In this document: piece after piece, positions 34,899-46,136 of the stretch
How positions within the stretch are numbered: position 1 is the first letter of the stretch
How the letters are laid out: every line of letters starts with the position of its first letter
Assembly: GCA_035610365.1 (NCBI GenBank)
Contig: CM069437.1
Span: 31,577,507 to 31,641,506 of the forward strand
DNA length: 64,000 nt
Source of the DNA: Aquatica leii
Taxonomy: Eukaryota > Arthropoda > Insecta > Coleoptera > Lampyridae
Direction of reading: 5' to 3'
The notes under the pieces: generated by a model
The model's input: only the letters and a program-made list of their open reading frames with translations
What the model was told of the DNA's origin: nothing
The model's database searches: none
Made by a program: the position numbers and the translations under genes

Positions 34899-36642
34899 TA
34901 GATAGCACACAACCTCCTATGGACGTCCATTTCTAGGCCATGCGTAGTCCATAAGTCCATGTACTTTGATGAACGTCTATTTTTAATTAGAAAAAGCGGT
35001 TCTTGATGGATCTTGGTAATTCTATCTTTTAATGTTGGCACCAGTTGGCACTACTGTCTGGTTTTTTCCAAACACCCAAACGAACTCTTGCTAACTTGTT
35101 TTTAGAATATGGTTGAAATTTGTATTTAAGTGTTTTATAGGTATGTACTGTATATAGTTAACAATAATTATTTGTAATGAATTTTAAAAAGTTATTTTAA
35201 TAGTCGATCAAATGATTCTAACCTCTAAAACACTTGTTCGATTTATAATACTAAAGAAATTGTGTTTTTCAGTAAAATATTCTGTATGTATTTAGATTGA
35301 TAAGACATTTTGCAATAATAATATAAAGTATTCGTTGCAATTAAAAATTCCAAAAACAAAATTGTATAATAAACCAAATCGGCAAGTTTATCGACATGCA
35401 GCTTTACATACAGAATGTGACGTTTTTGTATCCACTGGGTCTTTAAATCAAACTGTAGTATCTAACCCCAATACTAGCAAACAAACTAATTGTTTTGTAA
35501 ATGAAAATGTAATTGATAATCTTTATTTTGATAATAATAAAAGTCAAATATTCCCCGGTTAAACATAATTGAACATTCAGCTACAGAAGATTCTATTTTA
35601 AGTAATGTTTACACTGTTTTTTGCTAATTGTCTCTATTGGTCAATAAACTTTTTCTTAGATAAAACAGAGTAGGTGTATTACAATTTAAAGTAAGTATTA
35701 CTATTTATAAATTTTGTTTTAGATGTGTTTGAGAAAATATTGCACAAGCTAAATATTATTTGGGGAACTCTTTCGGAGCTAGCAAAAGAGGTACAGGAAC
35801 TGAAACAAAGTAGATAAACAGTTAATGGCGCTTCAGTGGATGATCCGAGGGAAACTATTTTTATGAAATTTACTAAATTTCCGGTGGGCAATGATGAAGA
35901 CCTGCTTGATCTTGCGTTTATATTATCTAATAAAGCAGGATTAAATTAAGCGGTGATAAATTATCTTTAATTATTTATTTTTCTAGTCATTATGGATATA
36001 TAATCGACCTGAGTAAAGTAGGTGAGAGCACATCGTACAATTTTATATATCGTTTTACTAAGCAATTAATAACAAATCAATTTGCGTCAACATTTAGTTG
36101 GTTAGGGAAAAAACAAAAGAAGCCACTGAAACACACAATTATAAGGAAATTATTAGAAAGTAAGTATAAGAATTTAACTATGATATACTGTTACTTACAG
36201 TATTTTATTTTAGAGTGCACACTAAAAATGTTTCCACATTTAACATTAAAACAATTTGAATGTGATGTCATAATATGGTCGAAGAGATGCAAAGAGAGAA
36301 GAAATTAATTTCTCTATGCAGTGTTTTTTTATAGTGTTTTTTATATAGTTTTTTCTAATACTTTATTTTTAAACCAAATGGTCTGTTAATACAACTTTAG
36401 TTTTGAAAATAAATATATTTAAGCAATTTAGTATTTGTTGATATTATTATTTACAGTACATTGCATGTCCATACCTGGACGTCCATCTATGTACCTACAA
36501 TGGATGTCCAGATCTGTGATAACTGTACTTAGTATGGACGTCCATAAAACGTACATTGGATGTTATGTGGACGTCCAGTGGACATTATAAAGTTCATACA
36601 TGTACATCCTTTGGAAGTCCAGTGGACGTGTGTGTGCTATCT
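34899..36642 (+). mobile_element. TIR element carrying a DUF4806-like gene
   Basis: Inverted ends AGATAGCACAC at 34900-34910 and GTGTGCTATCT at 36632-36642. Next to each end are copies of the palindrome TGGACGTCCA or close variants: one near 34920 at the left, and at least three at the right (near 36477, 36534 and 36569), with related GGATGT and GTCCA spacings between. The interior holds a multi-exon plus-strand gene with a coiled coil and a DUF4806-like domain, but no transposase was seen. It may be a non-autonomous transposon that captured or evolved this gene, or a member of a family whose transposase is unknown to me. A target duplication is not clear. Confidence 0.7.
35335..36307 (+). 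pseudogene. DUF4806-like coiled-coil protein, multi-exon
   Basis: A first open frame (35335-35562) is low in known motifs. After an acceptor TTTTGTTTTAG near 35722, the exon encodes EKILHKLNIIWGTLSELAK and EVQELKQ, a coiled coil, then TKFPVGNDEDLLDLAFILSN, the start of a DUF4806-like domain. Further on come NQFASTFSWLGKKQKKPLKH and, across an intron of about 50 bases (GTAAGT to TTTTAG near 36161-36212), TLKMFPHLTLKQFECDV and WSKRCKERR. The split codon is restored across this intron, supporting it. A TAA after LKQSR and a frameshift near 35950 break the reading. Function unknown; the domain family occurs in many insect and cnidarian repeat-associated proteins. Confidence 0.62.
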
Positions 36643-37008
36643 GGGAAACTTAGTGTTTTTAAACAAAATTTGACTAGTTTCCAGCTAGTTTTCCGCTACT
36701 GTTGACTTATAATTTTGTTTAAAGCTACTACATTTTTTATGCTTTTAATACGAATCCATGGGCTTCTATTCGTTCTTCTATTACATGTATAACCACTAGA
36801 GCAAAGAATGCTATAAAAGTCGTCAGACTAAAAACGGTTTTTACAGAATTGGTCCAATTTAGAAAGAGCAGAAAACTGAATAATCTTATGTTGTCTTGTG
36901 TCAAAATCCATTTAAATTCTTTTGATAAACCCGGTGAATTAATAGAGCATTATCATTTTGAGTTCAAAACTGGTAATAGTATATTTCATTAATAGGCTTG
37001 AAAGAAGG

Positions 37009-37042
37009 CTTTTCCCGTGCGAGCTTGCGAGAACGGGATAAG
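37009..37042. repeat. hairpin upstream of Crypton 1
   Basis: CTTTTCCCGT pairs imperfectly with ACGGGATAAG across a 14-base loop. It shares the CTTTTCCCGTGC arm with the perfect hairpin at 38361-38384, so the pair brackets the recombinase relic. Confidence 0.5.
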
Positions 37043-37216
37043 CTTTTTCTGCCGTGTAATGAACGATATTTTTCATTATATCTGTCTACAAAACTAGAAT
37101 AAAACATATAAAAATTAAAATACATTTGTCTGAATCACCCTTCATTAAAACAATGCGTATCTAGAATGCATTGAAAATTTCATGCATAATTGTTTTAAGG
37201 TGGGCCAATATTTTAA

Positions 37217-37870
37217 ATGATGAATTCTGTAGAACATAATTTTGAAATACCTAAAAATATTACTCAGCAAGCAGCAGAAGTACGAGCAGAATTACGTCCT
37301 AAAAAATCTCAAGACAGATACGAAAAAGAGTATCGTGTGTTCTATGAATGGCGCGAACAAAAAAATGTAAAATCTGTGAGTGATGATGTTTTTCTTGTTT
37401 ATTTGTAGAAGAAAGCTAAACTTTTGAAACCATCTACCCTGTGGAGTCGATTCTCTATGATAAAGTAGTTTATCTATTTAAGATAACGTTGACATTATCA
37501 AGTAAGTACAATTCACAGAGCATACTTGCGCTATACTTCTATTTTTTACTTATACACTGATGCATTTATTCGTACAGATTTCCACAAACAATCGCATTTC
37601 TCAAACGTTAAGGTTTTAGTTACGTAGCTAAAAAAGCCAAAGTATTTACAGCAGAACAAGTAACCAAATTCATTTGTAAAGCTTCAGATGAGAAATGGTT
37701 ATTGACAAAGGTTTGTGTTTGACTTATATGTAAAAAAAGTTTTTTCCCATAGTAATACTTTTTTTCGTACAGGTGCTTTTGATATTTGGTATTTATGGAG
37801 CATTTTAACACGTCGGGCAAAAGCAAATCGGAGAGTTCGACTAAAACTGTAAATATCAGTAACAATTCAA
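37217..37870 (+). pseudogene. Crypton-like tyrosine recombinase 1, partial
   Basis: The plus-strand frame 37217-37408 begins MMNSVEHNFEIPKNITQQ and carries RPKKSQDRYEKEYRVF and YEWREQKNVKSVSDDVFL, the SAM-like core-binding region of Crypton/DUF3504-type recombinases. After a stop it continues KLLKPSTLWSRFSMIK and NVDIIK. An intron (GTAAGT to GTACAG, about 37500-37577) restores the split Lys codon to FPQTIAFLKR. Then come KKAKVFTAEQVTKFICKASD and, after a second intron (about 37709-37772), VLLIFGIYGAF, the start of the catalytic domain. The catalytic Arg and Tyr regions are absent. Three or more stops occur. Confidence 0.72.
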
Positions 37871-39518
37871 ATTGTACCAGTAATGTTACATTTAATTAAT
37901 TTATTGTTAAAAATAAAGGCTATTTGGTTAGTTCTTCTTCTACTATATACATTCCTAATAAGCAATGTACCATAATTGGCTGTTTAGAAGGAAAACTTAT
38001 ATCTTACATGTTACTCGATCCAGTAAACTTGAAATAGAATTTACTACAAAAATTTCACAATAAAGAATGTGGTTCAACTTTGAATACAAATAAAGATTTT
38101 GACGGATGCCAAAAATTTAGTGTAAAAATGCAGATCGAACATTAATTTCATGGCGCGAAAATTTGACTTCAATAAAAATGTTATTATAAGACCCGAAATA
38201 AGACCGAAAATTGTTAAATTGCATTGAAAGTATACTTTAGGAAAGAAGTAACTCTAGCTGAAGTATCTAAAAATTATTGTTATAAAATGAGTCGTTAGTA
38301 TTGTTACCTACAATTAAAATCAATAGTGTAGTGTTATTTTTAAAAGTTGGCAACAATGATGCACGGGAAAAACTTTTCCCGTGCACTGCAAGGGAAAGAT
38401 GACCTTTCATAGCTCATAAACAAGTACGAAATACATATGTTTTCATTGTGCTATAATGAAAAAAAGATTCCGTTTCTAGGTTCTGAAGATTTCCACTGCG
38501 ATGTGCGACAAATGCCACTGTTGTTATAAATCGATCAGATTATGATAAAAAAATTTTAAATAGTCTCAAACGATTTGTATAAACTAATTTTAATAATTTA
38601 TTTCTATCTACTGAAAGAGCCAAACTTCCGATAATAAAATTTTTATAGCATAAGATTCTCAAGTTCCAAATTAAAGTTCCTCATCCGGTTGTTTGTCTAT
38701 CAAATTGTTACATGTTGTTATTTTGTATTTTTTTAAAATAATTATTCTAAATTAAAGTTAACGGTTGCACTGGTTTACACGCCGCTACTGATTTTTTTAT
38801 TTAAGTGGAGATAAGCGGTATATTGCTGTCAAACGTTCAATTTTACTCTTCCTGTTTAAAATTTGCTGTTAAACGTCGTATCACAGAGCTAATGTAAGTA
38901 ATTTTTCTTCCTGTTGAATTTTTCTCATTAGTTATTTTGATTAGGTTTTTAGTCAATGTGCTAGAAAAAGCTTATTCAAGTATTGATCAAATTATTGACT
39001 TGGTTGATTGCTTGACGTAGCAGGTACAAAATTAATCAAAATGCCGTTGACACGTTGTCTTTTACCTTTTTAGCGATTTCCGAGCGATTGTTACTTAATC
39101 CCAATATACGGCTGTCGTAGTACGGTAACCTGTGCAGGACAATATTAATAATTTTGAAGTGACGAGATATGGCTTACTCCTTTGTTTGACGTCTCAGGAT
39201 AATAATTATATAATTAGTTAATCAGTTTCATACATTTTTCTTAGAGTTGCGTATTTTGTAATTGTGGTGTATCTGTTCGTAAATCAAATTAAATAAAAGT
39301 AACGAACGTTACTGCTAGTGTCGAAAAATTTTTTTGGTTGGGTAAGTTTTTATGTTTTTATCTTGTTTTGCAACTCAGTATGATGATTGTCGATTGTCAA
39401 CCCGTTTCGAGACTGCAAGATAGAAGAAGTAATTATTCAAATCGTAATTAACCATGATTAAAATCAATCTCTTAGAATTTTTGTTAGTTATGCCATATAA
39501 TTAGTGGTAAGGTGTGAA
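37871..39518. other. spacer with no supported gene apart from a hairpin
   Basis: AT-rich. There is weak trailing coding near 37870-37940 that may belong to Crypton 1. Splice-donor-like GTAAGT and GGGTAAG words near 38895 and 39338 recall the LTR family but without matching flanks. Confidence 0.4.
38361..38384. repeat. perfect 11-bp hairpin downstream of Crypton 1
   Basis: GCACGGGAAAA, a two-base spacer, then TTTTCCCGTGC: a perfect inverted repeat. It may mark the end of the Crypton-like element or be a recombinase-type site. That link is inference. Confidence 0.55.
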
Positions 39519-39794
39519 ATTCTAACATTAACAGTTTATCAGATATTTAGTTTGTAATTTAAAATGAATTCACAAATATAATATAGTTTCGAATCCTGCC
39601 TGCGACGATTTTTTTTAACTGATTTACTAAAGTGGTAAGTTATATCGAGGTGCACAAATATGCTAGAAAATCAATACAAACGTGTAAATATCACTTCAAA
39701 TGGTTTTATGACAGCATAACTTTTAAAAAAATATGTAAATATTCCTTCATCATTCCTTATAGGAAAGACGTGTGGTGACTACACCAGTTTTTAA
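39519..39794 (+). repeat. dispersed repeat R1, copy 1
   Basis: Matches 60307-60711 in the same orientation: TTCTAACATTAACAGTTT at the start, ACTGATTTACTAAA in the middle, and TTCATCATT(C/T)CTTATAGGAAA near the end. The other copy has about 85 extra bases in the middle. No coding. Confidence 0.75.
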
Positions 39795-40980
39795 ACATGT
39801 GAAGACAAACTAAGATCTACTTTAATAATATACTTTTTTAATATTCATTAGTGTAATTCTTATACTTTCTGTTAATTCTAATTGATTTAACAAAATCTTT
39901 GTGTATTAGTAACTGTTTATAAAAATAATATATATAAAAAAAACAATTAATCGTAATTGTTTTTATTAATGAAATAAAATTTAAAATGATTAGATTTTTA
40001 TTCGTCATTTAAAGCGGCTAAATAATCTATACGGTTGTATTTATTTATATGACAATTGAATTTTTAAATGTTATTCTAACATACTAAGACCAAAAAATTT
40101 TTTTTTTTAATCACATAAAATATTAAAATAACAATTAAGTTTTTATTCATTATTCACAAATCGCAAATCAAAAATGTCTTTATCTCTGTTGTAATTAACG
40201 ATTCTAGAACCGTATTATATTTGAAAACTACTATTAGCATGACTTGTAATACTATAAGAAATCAGAGAGTATTAAGAGGGTTTATAAAAACAAACACATG
40301 AATAATCAAAATACTTAAGATTACGTTTAAGTTAAGAGCTAGGAACGAACTCCAGGCTCTAAATCTGTTCACTGCAACGTGTAACGAAAGCTCAACAATT
40401 TTTAACACCGGATTTATCCAAAATGAAAGATTGTGCTAAAAGTATAATTTGTGTAAACCTAAATTCTACTATAGCATTATATTGTTATTAAAAATGACAA
40501 GTTATTTTATTAAAATAGTAGAAGTTAAGATCAGAAAAGCAGGATTAAAGAATTATGCTCTTTTAATATAACAACAATCAATCAAAAGATAAAGTTAATA
40601 TTTAATCATGTAGTTGAAATTTAATAAACCTGACTTCTCAGTACTTCGTTGAAAAGAATGTTTTCATTTTATTAGAAGTATAAATGCGAATGCAAAAAGA
40701 GAATTGATTTAGTTTCTATCTGTCATTATTATTACAAAATTCCAAGAAAAGTAGCCGACAGCTTATACAATGCGTTGGTAACTGCTAAAATCAATGTTCG
40801 TTGCAAAAAGTTTTATTGAGAAACGAAGAAATTCCTTTAACATATAAATTTTTCATAACTTTGGTATTTTCTTATTAGATTTGCAACGAGTGTTTGGATA
40901 GAATTGATATGTATGAACGTTTTTTAATGTACGGGCATCTTAACAAACAATTAAATGCCTTTACGGATACGCCACTGGTA
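39795..40980. other. AT-rich intron sequence
   Basis: No coding similarity, no terminal repeats and no structured RNA recognised. Confidence 0.5.
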
Positions 40981-41215
40981 GAACAAGAACTTGAAGAAAG
41001 GTAGGCGTTTCGATACGTTTATCAGCCGCGAGGAGAATATTAGATCTTTGGTCGCTGAAGATGATATCGACAGATGTCCAGCCCGTAATTTGAAGGCGGT
41101 ACGGCACGTTCTTCGTGTCAGAGCCCTACAAGAATGCTATTATTGCGTTTTGTCCTCTGGCACGCGCACTCTTTGATATACACCGCCAACACTTACAGCG
41201 TCAGACAATCAACAA
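40981..41215. other. GC-richer patch beside the paired-domain exon
   Basis: About 235 bases stand out from the AT-rich intron just 3' of the gsb-n paired-domain exon on the minus strand. A plus-strand frame (40991-41176, MKKGRRFDTFISREENIRS and so on) is open but unrecognised. It could be a transposon fragment, an exon of another transcript, or a conserved intronic element. Confidence 0.3.
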
Positions 41216-41286
41216 CGGTTAGCATTGCGATTTTTATCTTTACAAATGATGGTAGCGTTTATTGATAATTAAATCGATAAACTTAC

Positions 41287-41600
41287 CTTGATCAGCTTCT
41301 CTCTAATTTCCCAAGAAAAAATTCCCGGATTTTGACGCTTAATTTGTTCGATGCGATTTTCCACTTCTGGGGTAGCAACGCGTGGTTTCGATCCGCCGAT
41401 TACACCCGGTCTTATGCTACCAGTCTCTTGATAACGATTTAATATCTTTGAGACACATCCGTGAGACACTCTTAATTGTCTTGATATCACGCATGGACGA
41501 ACTCCTGCGGCGGCCATTTCGACAATTTTCAAACGAATGTGATTTGGTAGTGGGCGACCGTTAATAAACACACCACCGAGTTGATTTACTCTGCCTTGAC
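41287..41600 (-). CDS. gsb-n: gooseberry-type Pax exon: main part of the paired domain
   Basis: This 314-bp minus-strand exon encodes 104 codons after two bases that finish a Gly codon. It runs from [20 protein letters not shown] through [40 protein letters not shown] and [16 protein letters not shown] to [14 protein letters not shown]. These are the PAI subdomain, linker and most of the RED subdomain of a paired domain. The acceptor is TTTTTAG and the donor AAG-GTAAGT. The RLKIVEMAA and REKLIKEG(V) readings are closest to gooseberry-neuro among insect Pax3/7 proteins. The apparent in-frame Met upstream (near 41661) lies in the preceding intron and is not the start; the true first exon is not in view. 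Confidence 0.96.
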
Positions 41601-42907
41601 CTAAAAACAAAATTATTGCAGTTTCTTTTGTATGCACAATAAAACGAGAAAATAAATGCAAAAGAAAATTTACGATTATTTTTAATGATCCTAAAATTAA
41701 TGTTTCAAATATGAAAGTTTGCAGTGATTCGTAAAAAATATGTAAAAAAAACTGAAGTTACCATTACACGATTATAAAAAAACCTACAACGCTATCTACT
41801 TAATGTGTTTCTGAGTTACCGTACAAGAAAATTAGTAAAATCATTAACTTGAAGGATTTACCACCTTTCTTATAAATTAATTAATTCTTGAACACTCTGT
41901 TAAAAACTCTTTGGTTGGTTCTCATACGTAGTTACACCATAAAATTTTTACAATAACAAACATGTATATAACTCCTATATACAAATAAGTAATTTGAATT
42001 TTGTATAAAAATTTGAAGTGAATGCTATTAGAAATTTCAAATTGAAAAATGCAATTTTCAAAATATAGAATAATATTGTTTTTTACTTGATAGAAAACTG
42101 ACACTTTGTTTAATCAAAGATCGCAAGCCTAAAGAAAACTGAGACTTTTTACTATTTTAGTTAGCAACACTTTTGTCCATTCATTTTTTTTTTATTACTG
42201 TAAATTGTAAATGAACAATTTGTTACATTATTAAGTATTACATTACGAAAGAAAAAACTGACCACAATGCAGACACTGACAAATTAGAATTTATTACTTC
42301 AAATTGTTGATGTTGACGAAGATTGCTTTTCAGTCAAATCATTAAATTTTTTTTTAAATTTTATTTTTAATTTTCACTGCTATTCTGGACATAGACTTTT
42401 GCTCAACATTAAAACGCCAGCCGCTGCGTTTTTCAAAACTTGGATGTCATCTCTAACATCCGCTAAAAACGTCGCTGATATTTTTTGAAAACAATATTCT
42501 CTATTTTTTATAATTAACGTAAGAAGATGCTAATTATTTTCACCAAAACAAAGCAAAAAATATTTATAAAGATAAAATTTTAATTAAATGATAAACTTAA
42601 TATTATAAAATTTGGTAAGTAATTCAATTAAATTATTAATAACAAAACCCAATTTGACACTCATCATTAAAACAAATATAATCTTTTTAACATTAAATAT
42701 AAGTGGTCATTTAATTTAATCAAAAAAAATTTACAAGTATAACGGATGTTAATCCTTATATATTTTTTGCAAAACAATGTATAACAATGGTTTGAAAAAG
42801 CCTACCGAAACGTCACCAGAAAATATTTCAAAATAAAAAAAATGGTTTTTAACAAAAATGCTGTTTTATATATACAAATAAAAATCTTCAAACGTAATAC
42901 TAATTAA
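41601..42907. other. AT-rich upstream intron sequence
   Basis: Sequence 5' of the paired-domain exon on the minus strand. I searched for a short N-terminal exon ending in a GYPFQG-like reading before a phase-1 donor and found none. A patch near 42410-42470 has higher GC but is unassigned. Confidence 0.5.
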
Positions 42908-43440
42908 AAATATTGTCTAAAGTTGTTTGGCTTTGATAGCCCTAAGAACGCAGCAATTTTTTGCACTGGCTTTTTCTATCAAAAATTAATAGTAGATTAC
43001 ATTTTTTGATCTCAAATTCAAATACTTTTTGTAAAACTCAATTTTGTTTTCTCCATCGGTAAAAGCTCGTTTTTCCTTGTTTTTGTGTCATGTAACGTTA
43101 TGACAAAAAATATACCAGTATTTTTTTACATCATCCAGTTTTAGTAAACATCATTCTTCCATCCATGCCACTCAATTGCCAACACTACCTTCATAAGAAG
43201 AAAATTTTCTTGTTTCTTTTTCTAGAAACTCCTTCACATTATCCAACGATAAAACTCGAGATTTTTTTGACACATAACTCTCATTTTGACGTTTCAGGTA
43301 AGTCATCAATTTGTTATATGCAGAAATATCCACATTTTTTAGTTTGGTGTGTTTCTATACTACGATAGAATCCTTCGATGTGGAGGATAGGCACTACTCA
43401 GAAATAAAACTCTGTCGTAATTGTGGCTACGTTTCCTTGG
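42908..43440 (-). pseudogene. Crypton-like tyrosine recombinase 2, partial
   Basis: On the minus strand: KHTKLKNVDISAYNKLMTYL, then KRQNESYVSKKSRVLSLDNV and KEFLEKE, the core-binding to catalytic linker of Crypton-type recombinases. Further on comes VITLHDTKTRKNELLP, the DTKT block of the catalytic domain, and KPVQKIAAFLGLSKPNNF, the region just before the catalytic HxxR block. It is related to Crypton 1 at 37217-37870 but covers a later part of the protein. Stops and frame changes occur between blocks; the HxxR and Tyr are missing. Confidence 0.68.
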
Positions 43441-43769
43441 TTATTGTGCCAACTTCATCAGGCCAATCTATATTAATGGTAATTATAATTAATATTACTA
43501 GTAGAAGAGTAGAACATATTACAATAGTCAATATAATTAAACACTTATGAGCTAGAATAATAAATCTAATAAACAAAACAATGATGATTTAATTTTTTAT
43601 TTTGTTCACCAATATTACGTATTGAGTAAAAGAAATAATTGATCTTACCATCACAGTAGAATGTTTAATTTCTGCCAAATATACATAAAATTAAAACCAT
43701 GGACAAAGGAGGAAAGTACGAAGACATATAATCTTATACGACACAAACATAACATAAAATAAAAGAAGA

Positions 43770-44200
43770 CGAGACGAAGAAGTCTAGATTGGTGGCAACA
43801 GGGTTTCAGGAACCTTTCGAAGATTCTATAGATTTTAGTTATACACTTGTATGCAGAATTTTATTGACAGTGTCAGTCTAAAACGATTATTGTTTGAAAC
43901 AAATTGATGTGCCAACAGCTTTTCTAAACAGTGAATTGGATTATGATGTATATACACCTAAAGGTCTAGAAAATGAAAAAAAATTCTTAAGCTAAATAGA
44001 GCTTTATATGGTTTACGCAGTGCACCTAAGGTATGGAACAATAATGTTTATGGCATTCTAGCAAATTTAGGTTTCAAAAGATCAAAATACGATTTTTGTT
44101 GATATAGTAAGAAAAATGTTCATCTCGTACCCTTTGTTGATGATGCATTGATCACCGTAGAAGAAAATGAAGTTAAATTACTGTTGCAAGTGTTGCTTAG
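43770..44200 (+). pseudogene. Ty1/copia reverse transcriptase fragment
   Basis: Plus-strand pieces RLVATGFQEPFEDSIDFSYT, LKQIDVPTAFLNSELDYDVY and TPKGLENEKK, then a frame change to LNRALYGLRSAP and KVWNNNVYGILANLGFKRSK, end near the FVDDALIT catalytic box (Y to F in YVDD). This is a central slice of a copia RT without LTRs. It is less similar to the copia at 51781-58727 than members of one family would be. Confidence 0.8.
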
Positions 44201-45215
44201 TTGTTGTTAGTATTTATATAAAACATAAAATAAATGTGTCATATTTTTTGTACAATAATAAAAAAAATTAGTTCATTCACTTATCTCAATCTGTATAAGT
44301 TTAATTTGTAATCTCATTAAAAATTATCACTTACCGCCGCATTGGCAGAGATAAATGTTATATCGTATCGTTCATCATTTTTCCGGAAATGTTGGAATAA
44401 CGCGGACATCATCAAACGTTATGCGCGCCCAGCGAGGCTTTCATTGATAATTATTCACACGCATCCGAGCAAGTATTGGACGAAAGATTGTTACGACTTG
44501 AATGAATATCTTTATTGGGGTAAGGATTTGTTCTCTATTTTTGTGGTTTAATTTTTTAGTTGTCTGTAGCTGGTTTCAATACTACCACACGTGTTTTTTG
44601 ACCGTAGAGATAATAAGCTGATATATTGATTGGGAAAATTTCTATGATGAGGTCACGTCACCGTAATTAATGCTATCTACGCCTTTAAGTGTTTGAATGT
44701 AATTATCACTATATTGGACGGCTACTTACGGAAATACTATACTTAATTTGAGGAAAACTCAGCGTATTAGATTTTTTTTAGTAATCGTATGATGTCCTAT
44801 GAGATTTACTTGTGATAACACCATATGTACGCTTAGTTATATTTTAGCAAATTTTAGGAAATACTGAGAAGATGCTCTTAGCTAGTAACAGACTTCGAAA
44901 GAAAACTAAACTGTGAGTATTTTATTTTCCACTTTAATTCTTTTTATGTTGTCAGTCGGTTGTACACACGACTGTACGCGCATATTCGGTTCTTGTCACA
45001 ATTAACGCTAAAATTTTGTTTTGTGTGTAATATAAGATTAGACGATGCGCCCTACTTCTCTACATTATCAAAAGTTGTACTTTCAGATTATAATAAATAT
45101 AAAAATTACAGCGAAGAGTTCACGTTGTTGTACGTGTTGCATAACCAAAGGTGGCTTGATTCATATTCTGTCTGTGATATCGACCTACGTTCTAACGTTT
45201 GATCGCGTTTATGTA
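44201..45215. other. probable upstream part of a Ty3/gypsy 5' LTR
   Basis: No certain gene. The spacing of GGGGTAAGG (44517), TGTGAGTA (44912) and the TTGGCGC in the repeat at 45341 resembles the landmark spacing in the family 1 LTRs, so this may be the 5' part of the element 3 LTR. An open plus-strand frame at 44342-44551 is bounded by AG and GT but has no known domain. Confidence 0.35.
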
Positions 45216-45791
45216 AGGTATTTCGTTTTTTCTATTTACTGTGATAAAATAAATATATTCATTTGTGTTTTGTCATTTGTTCTATTTCAGCTTAAGATAG
45301 ATTCAAACGGTATCTATCAACTTAACCTCTCACCGTTTTGGCGCATATTTAAACTCACATTATAATTTAGCACATCAAAACTTACGATCCAATCACCGAA
45401 TCAACTGAATTAGTCGTCGCTATTAAAATTACAAGAAAATTTGCGTACAAAATTTGAAGCCCAACTGTTTATGGCCTGATTTCGTATGTGTGATTATAAC
45501 TCGTTCTGTTTTTATTGGCTTTTTTACTTGTCTTTAGTGGGTTCAATGTAGTCAAAGTTTAGCTTCGTTTCTTTTTGTGTTGCTGCAAGACCTGACTTTG
45601 AAGTTACTTCACTAACTGTTACTTTAGGTTAGTACGTTGGCTTAACTTATTTATCGACTGACTTTGATTTTCATTTGATTTTTAGTCGGATATGCGTTGT
45701 TTTAGATTTTGTTACGTCTTTTAGTATTTCGGACATGTATTCTTCAGACAAAGAACCATCACTTGTTACTTTCTCAAACCCTGATTAAGAA

Positions 45792-46136
45792 ATGAGCTTC
45801 ACAAATTGGAACGTGACTTTTTATAGTGAAGATCTTTCTGTGGCTATTAAGTTTCTTGTTCGTATTGACGAATTGTGTTTGTTTTGTGATGCCTCGCATC
45901 ACAACCTTTTTCTCTCAGTTTTTGAGGTTTTATCTGGTAAAACTTTTTTTGATTTTAGGACGAACCGAAGTTCTTTACGTTCGTGCAATGACGTTGCCGT
46001 TCTGTTGAAATCCAAGATTTCGCTTTTGGATTACGATGAGCACTTATTGCATACTATTCTTAGTTGTACGAGAGGAGGCAAAACTATCAATAGGTACATG
46101 CAATACCTCTTTCTCAAGATCATTGCCGAAATCTAA
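45792..46136 (+). pseudogene. Ty3/gypsy 3 gag remnant
   Basis: The open frame reads MSFTNWNVTFYSEDLSVAIK, then FLVRIDELCLFCDASHHNLF, SGKTFFDFRTNRSSLRS and LLKSKISLLDYDEHLLHTIL. Block by block it follows the gag of element 1 (15070-15480). It has no nucleocapsid zinc knuckle in frame. Confidence 0.68.

Larger units (their letters stand above)
2014..41286 (-). other. gsb-n: 39.3-kb intron of the gsb-n gene
   Basis: On the minus strand the donor GTAAGT at 41286-41281 and the acceptor TTTCAG ending at 2014 bound a 39,273-base intron. It interrupts the paired domain between EKLIK and EGVTDPP in phase 0. Its content is largely transposable elements, many nested, described in the entries below. The size is seen directly; that it is one intron of one gene is inferred from the matching phase, domain continuity and shared strand. 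Confidence 0.88.

Noticed and set aside
38770..39510. Another copy of the Ty3/gypsy 1 LTR
   Set aside because: Only donor-like words with similar spacing were seen; flanking sequence did not align with the other LTR copies.
41601..41661. Upstream in-frame Met of the paired-domain reading frame as the gsb-n start
   Set aside because: A TTTTTAG acceptor sits exactly before QGRVNQ, and the residues upstream ([12 protein letters not shown]) do not resemble any Pax N-terminus; it is intron read-through.
44330..44560. AG-bounded, GT-bounded plus-strand ORF or minus-strand donor at 44333 as a host exon
   Set aside because: The minus-strand version is out of frame with the paired-domain exon, the plus-strand peptide has no known domain, and the position fits an LTR landmark better.
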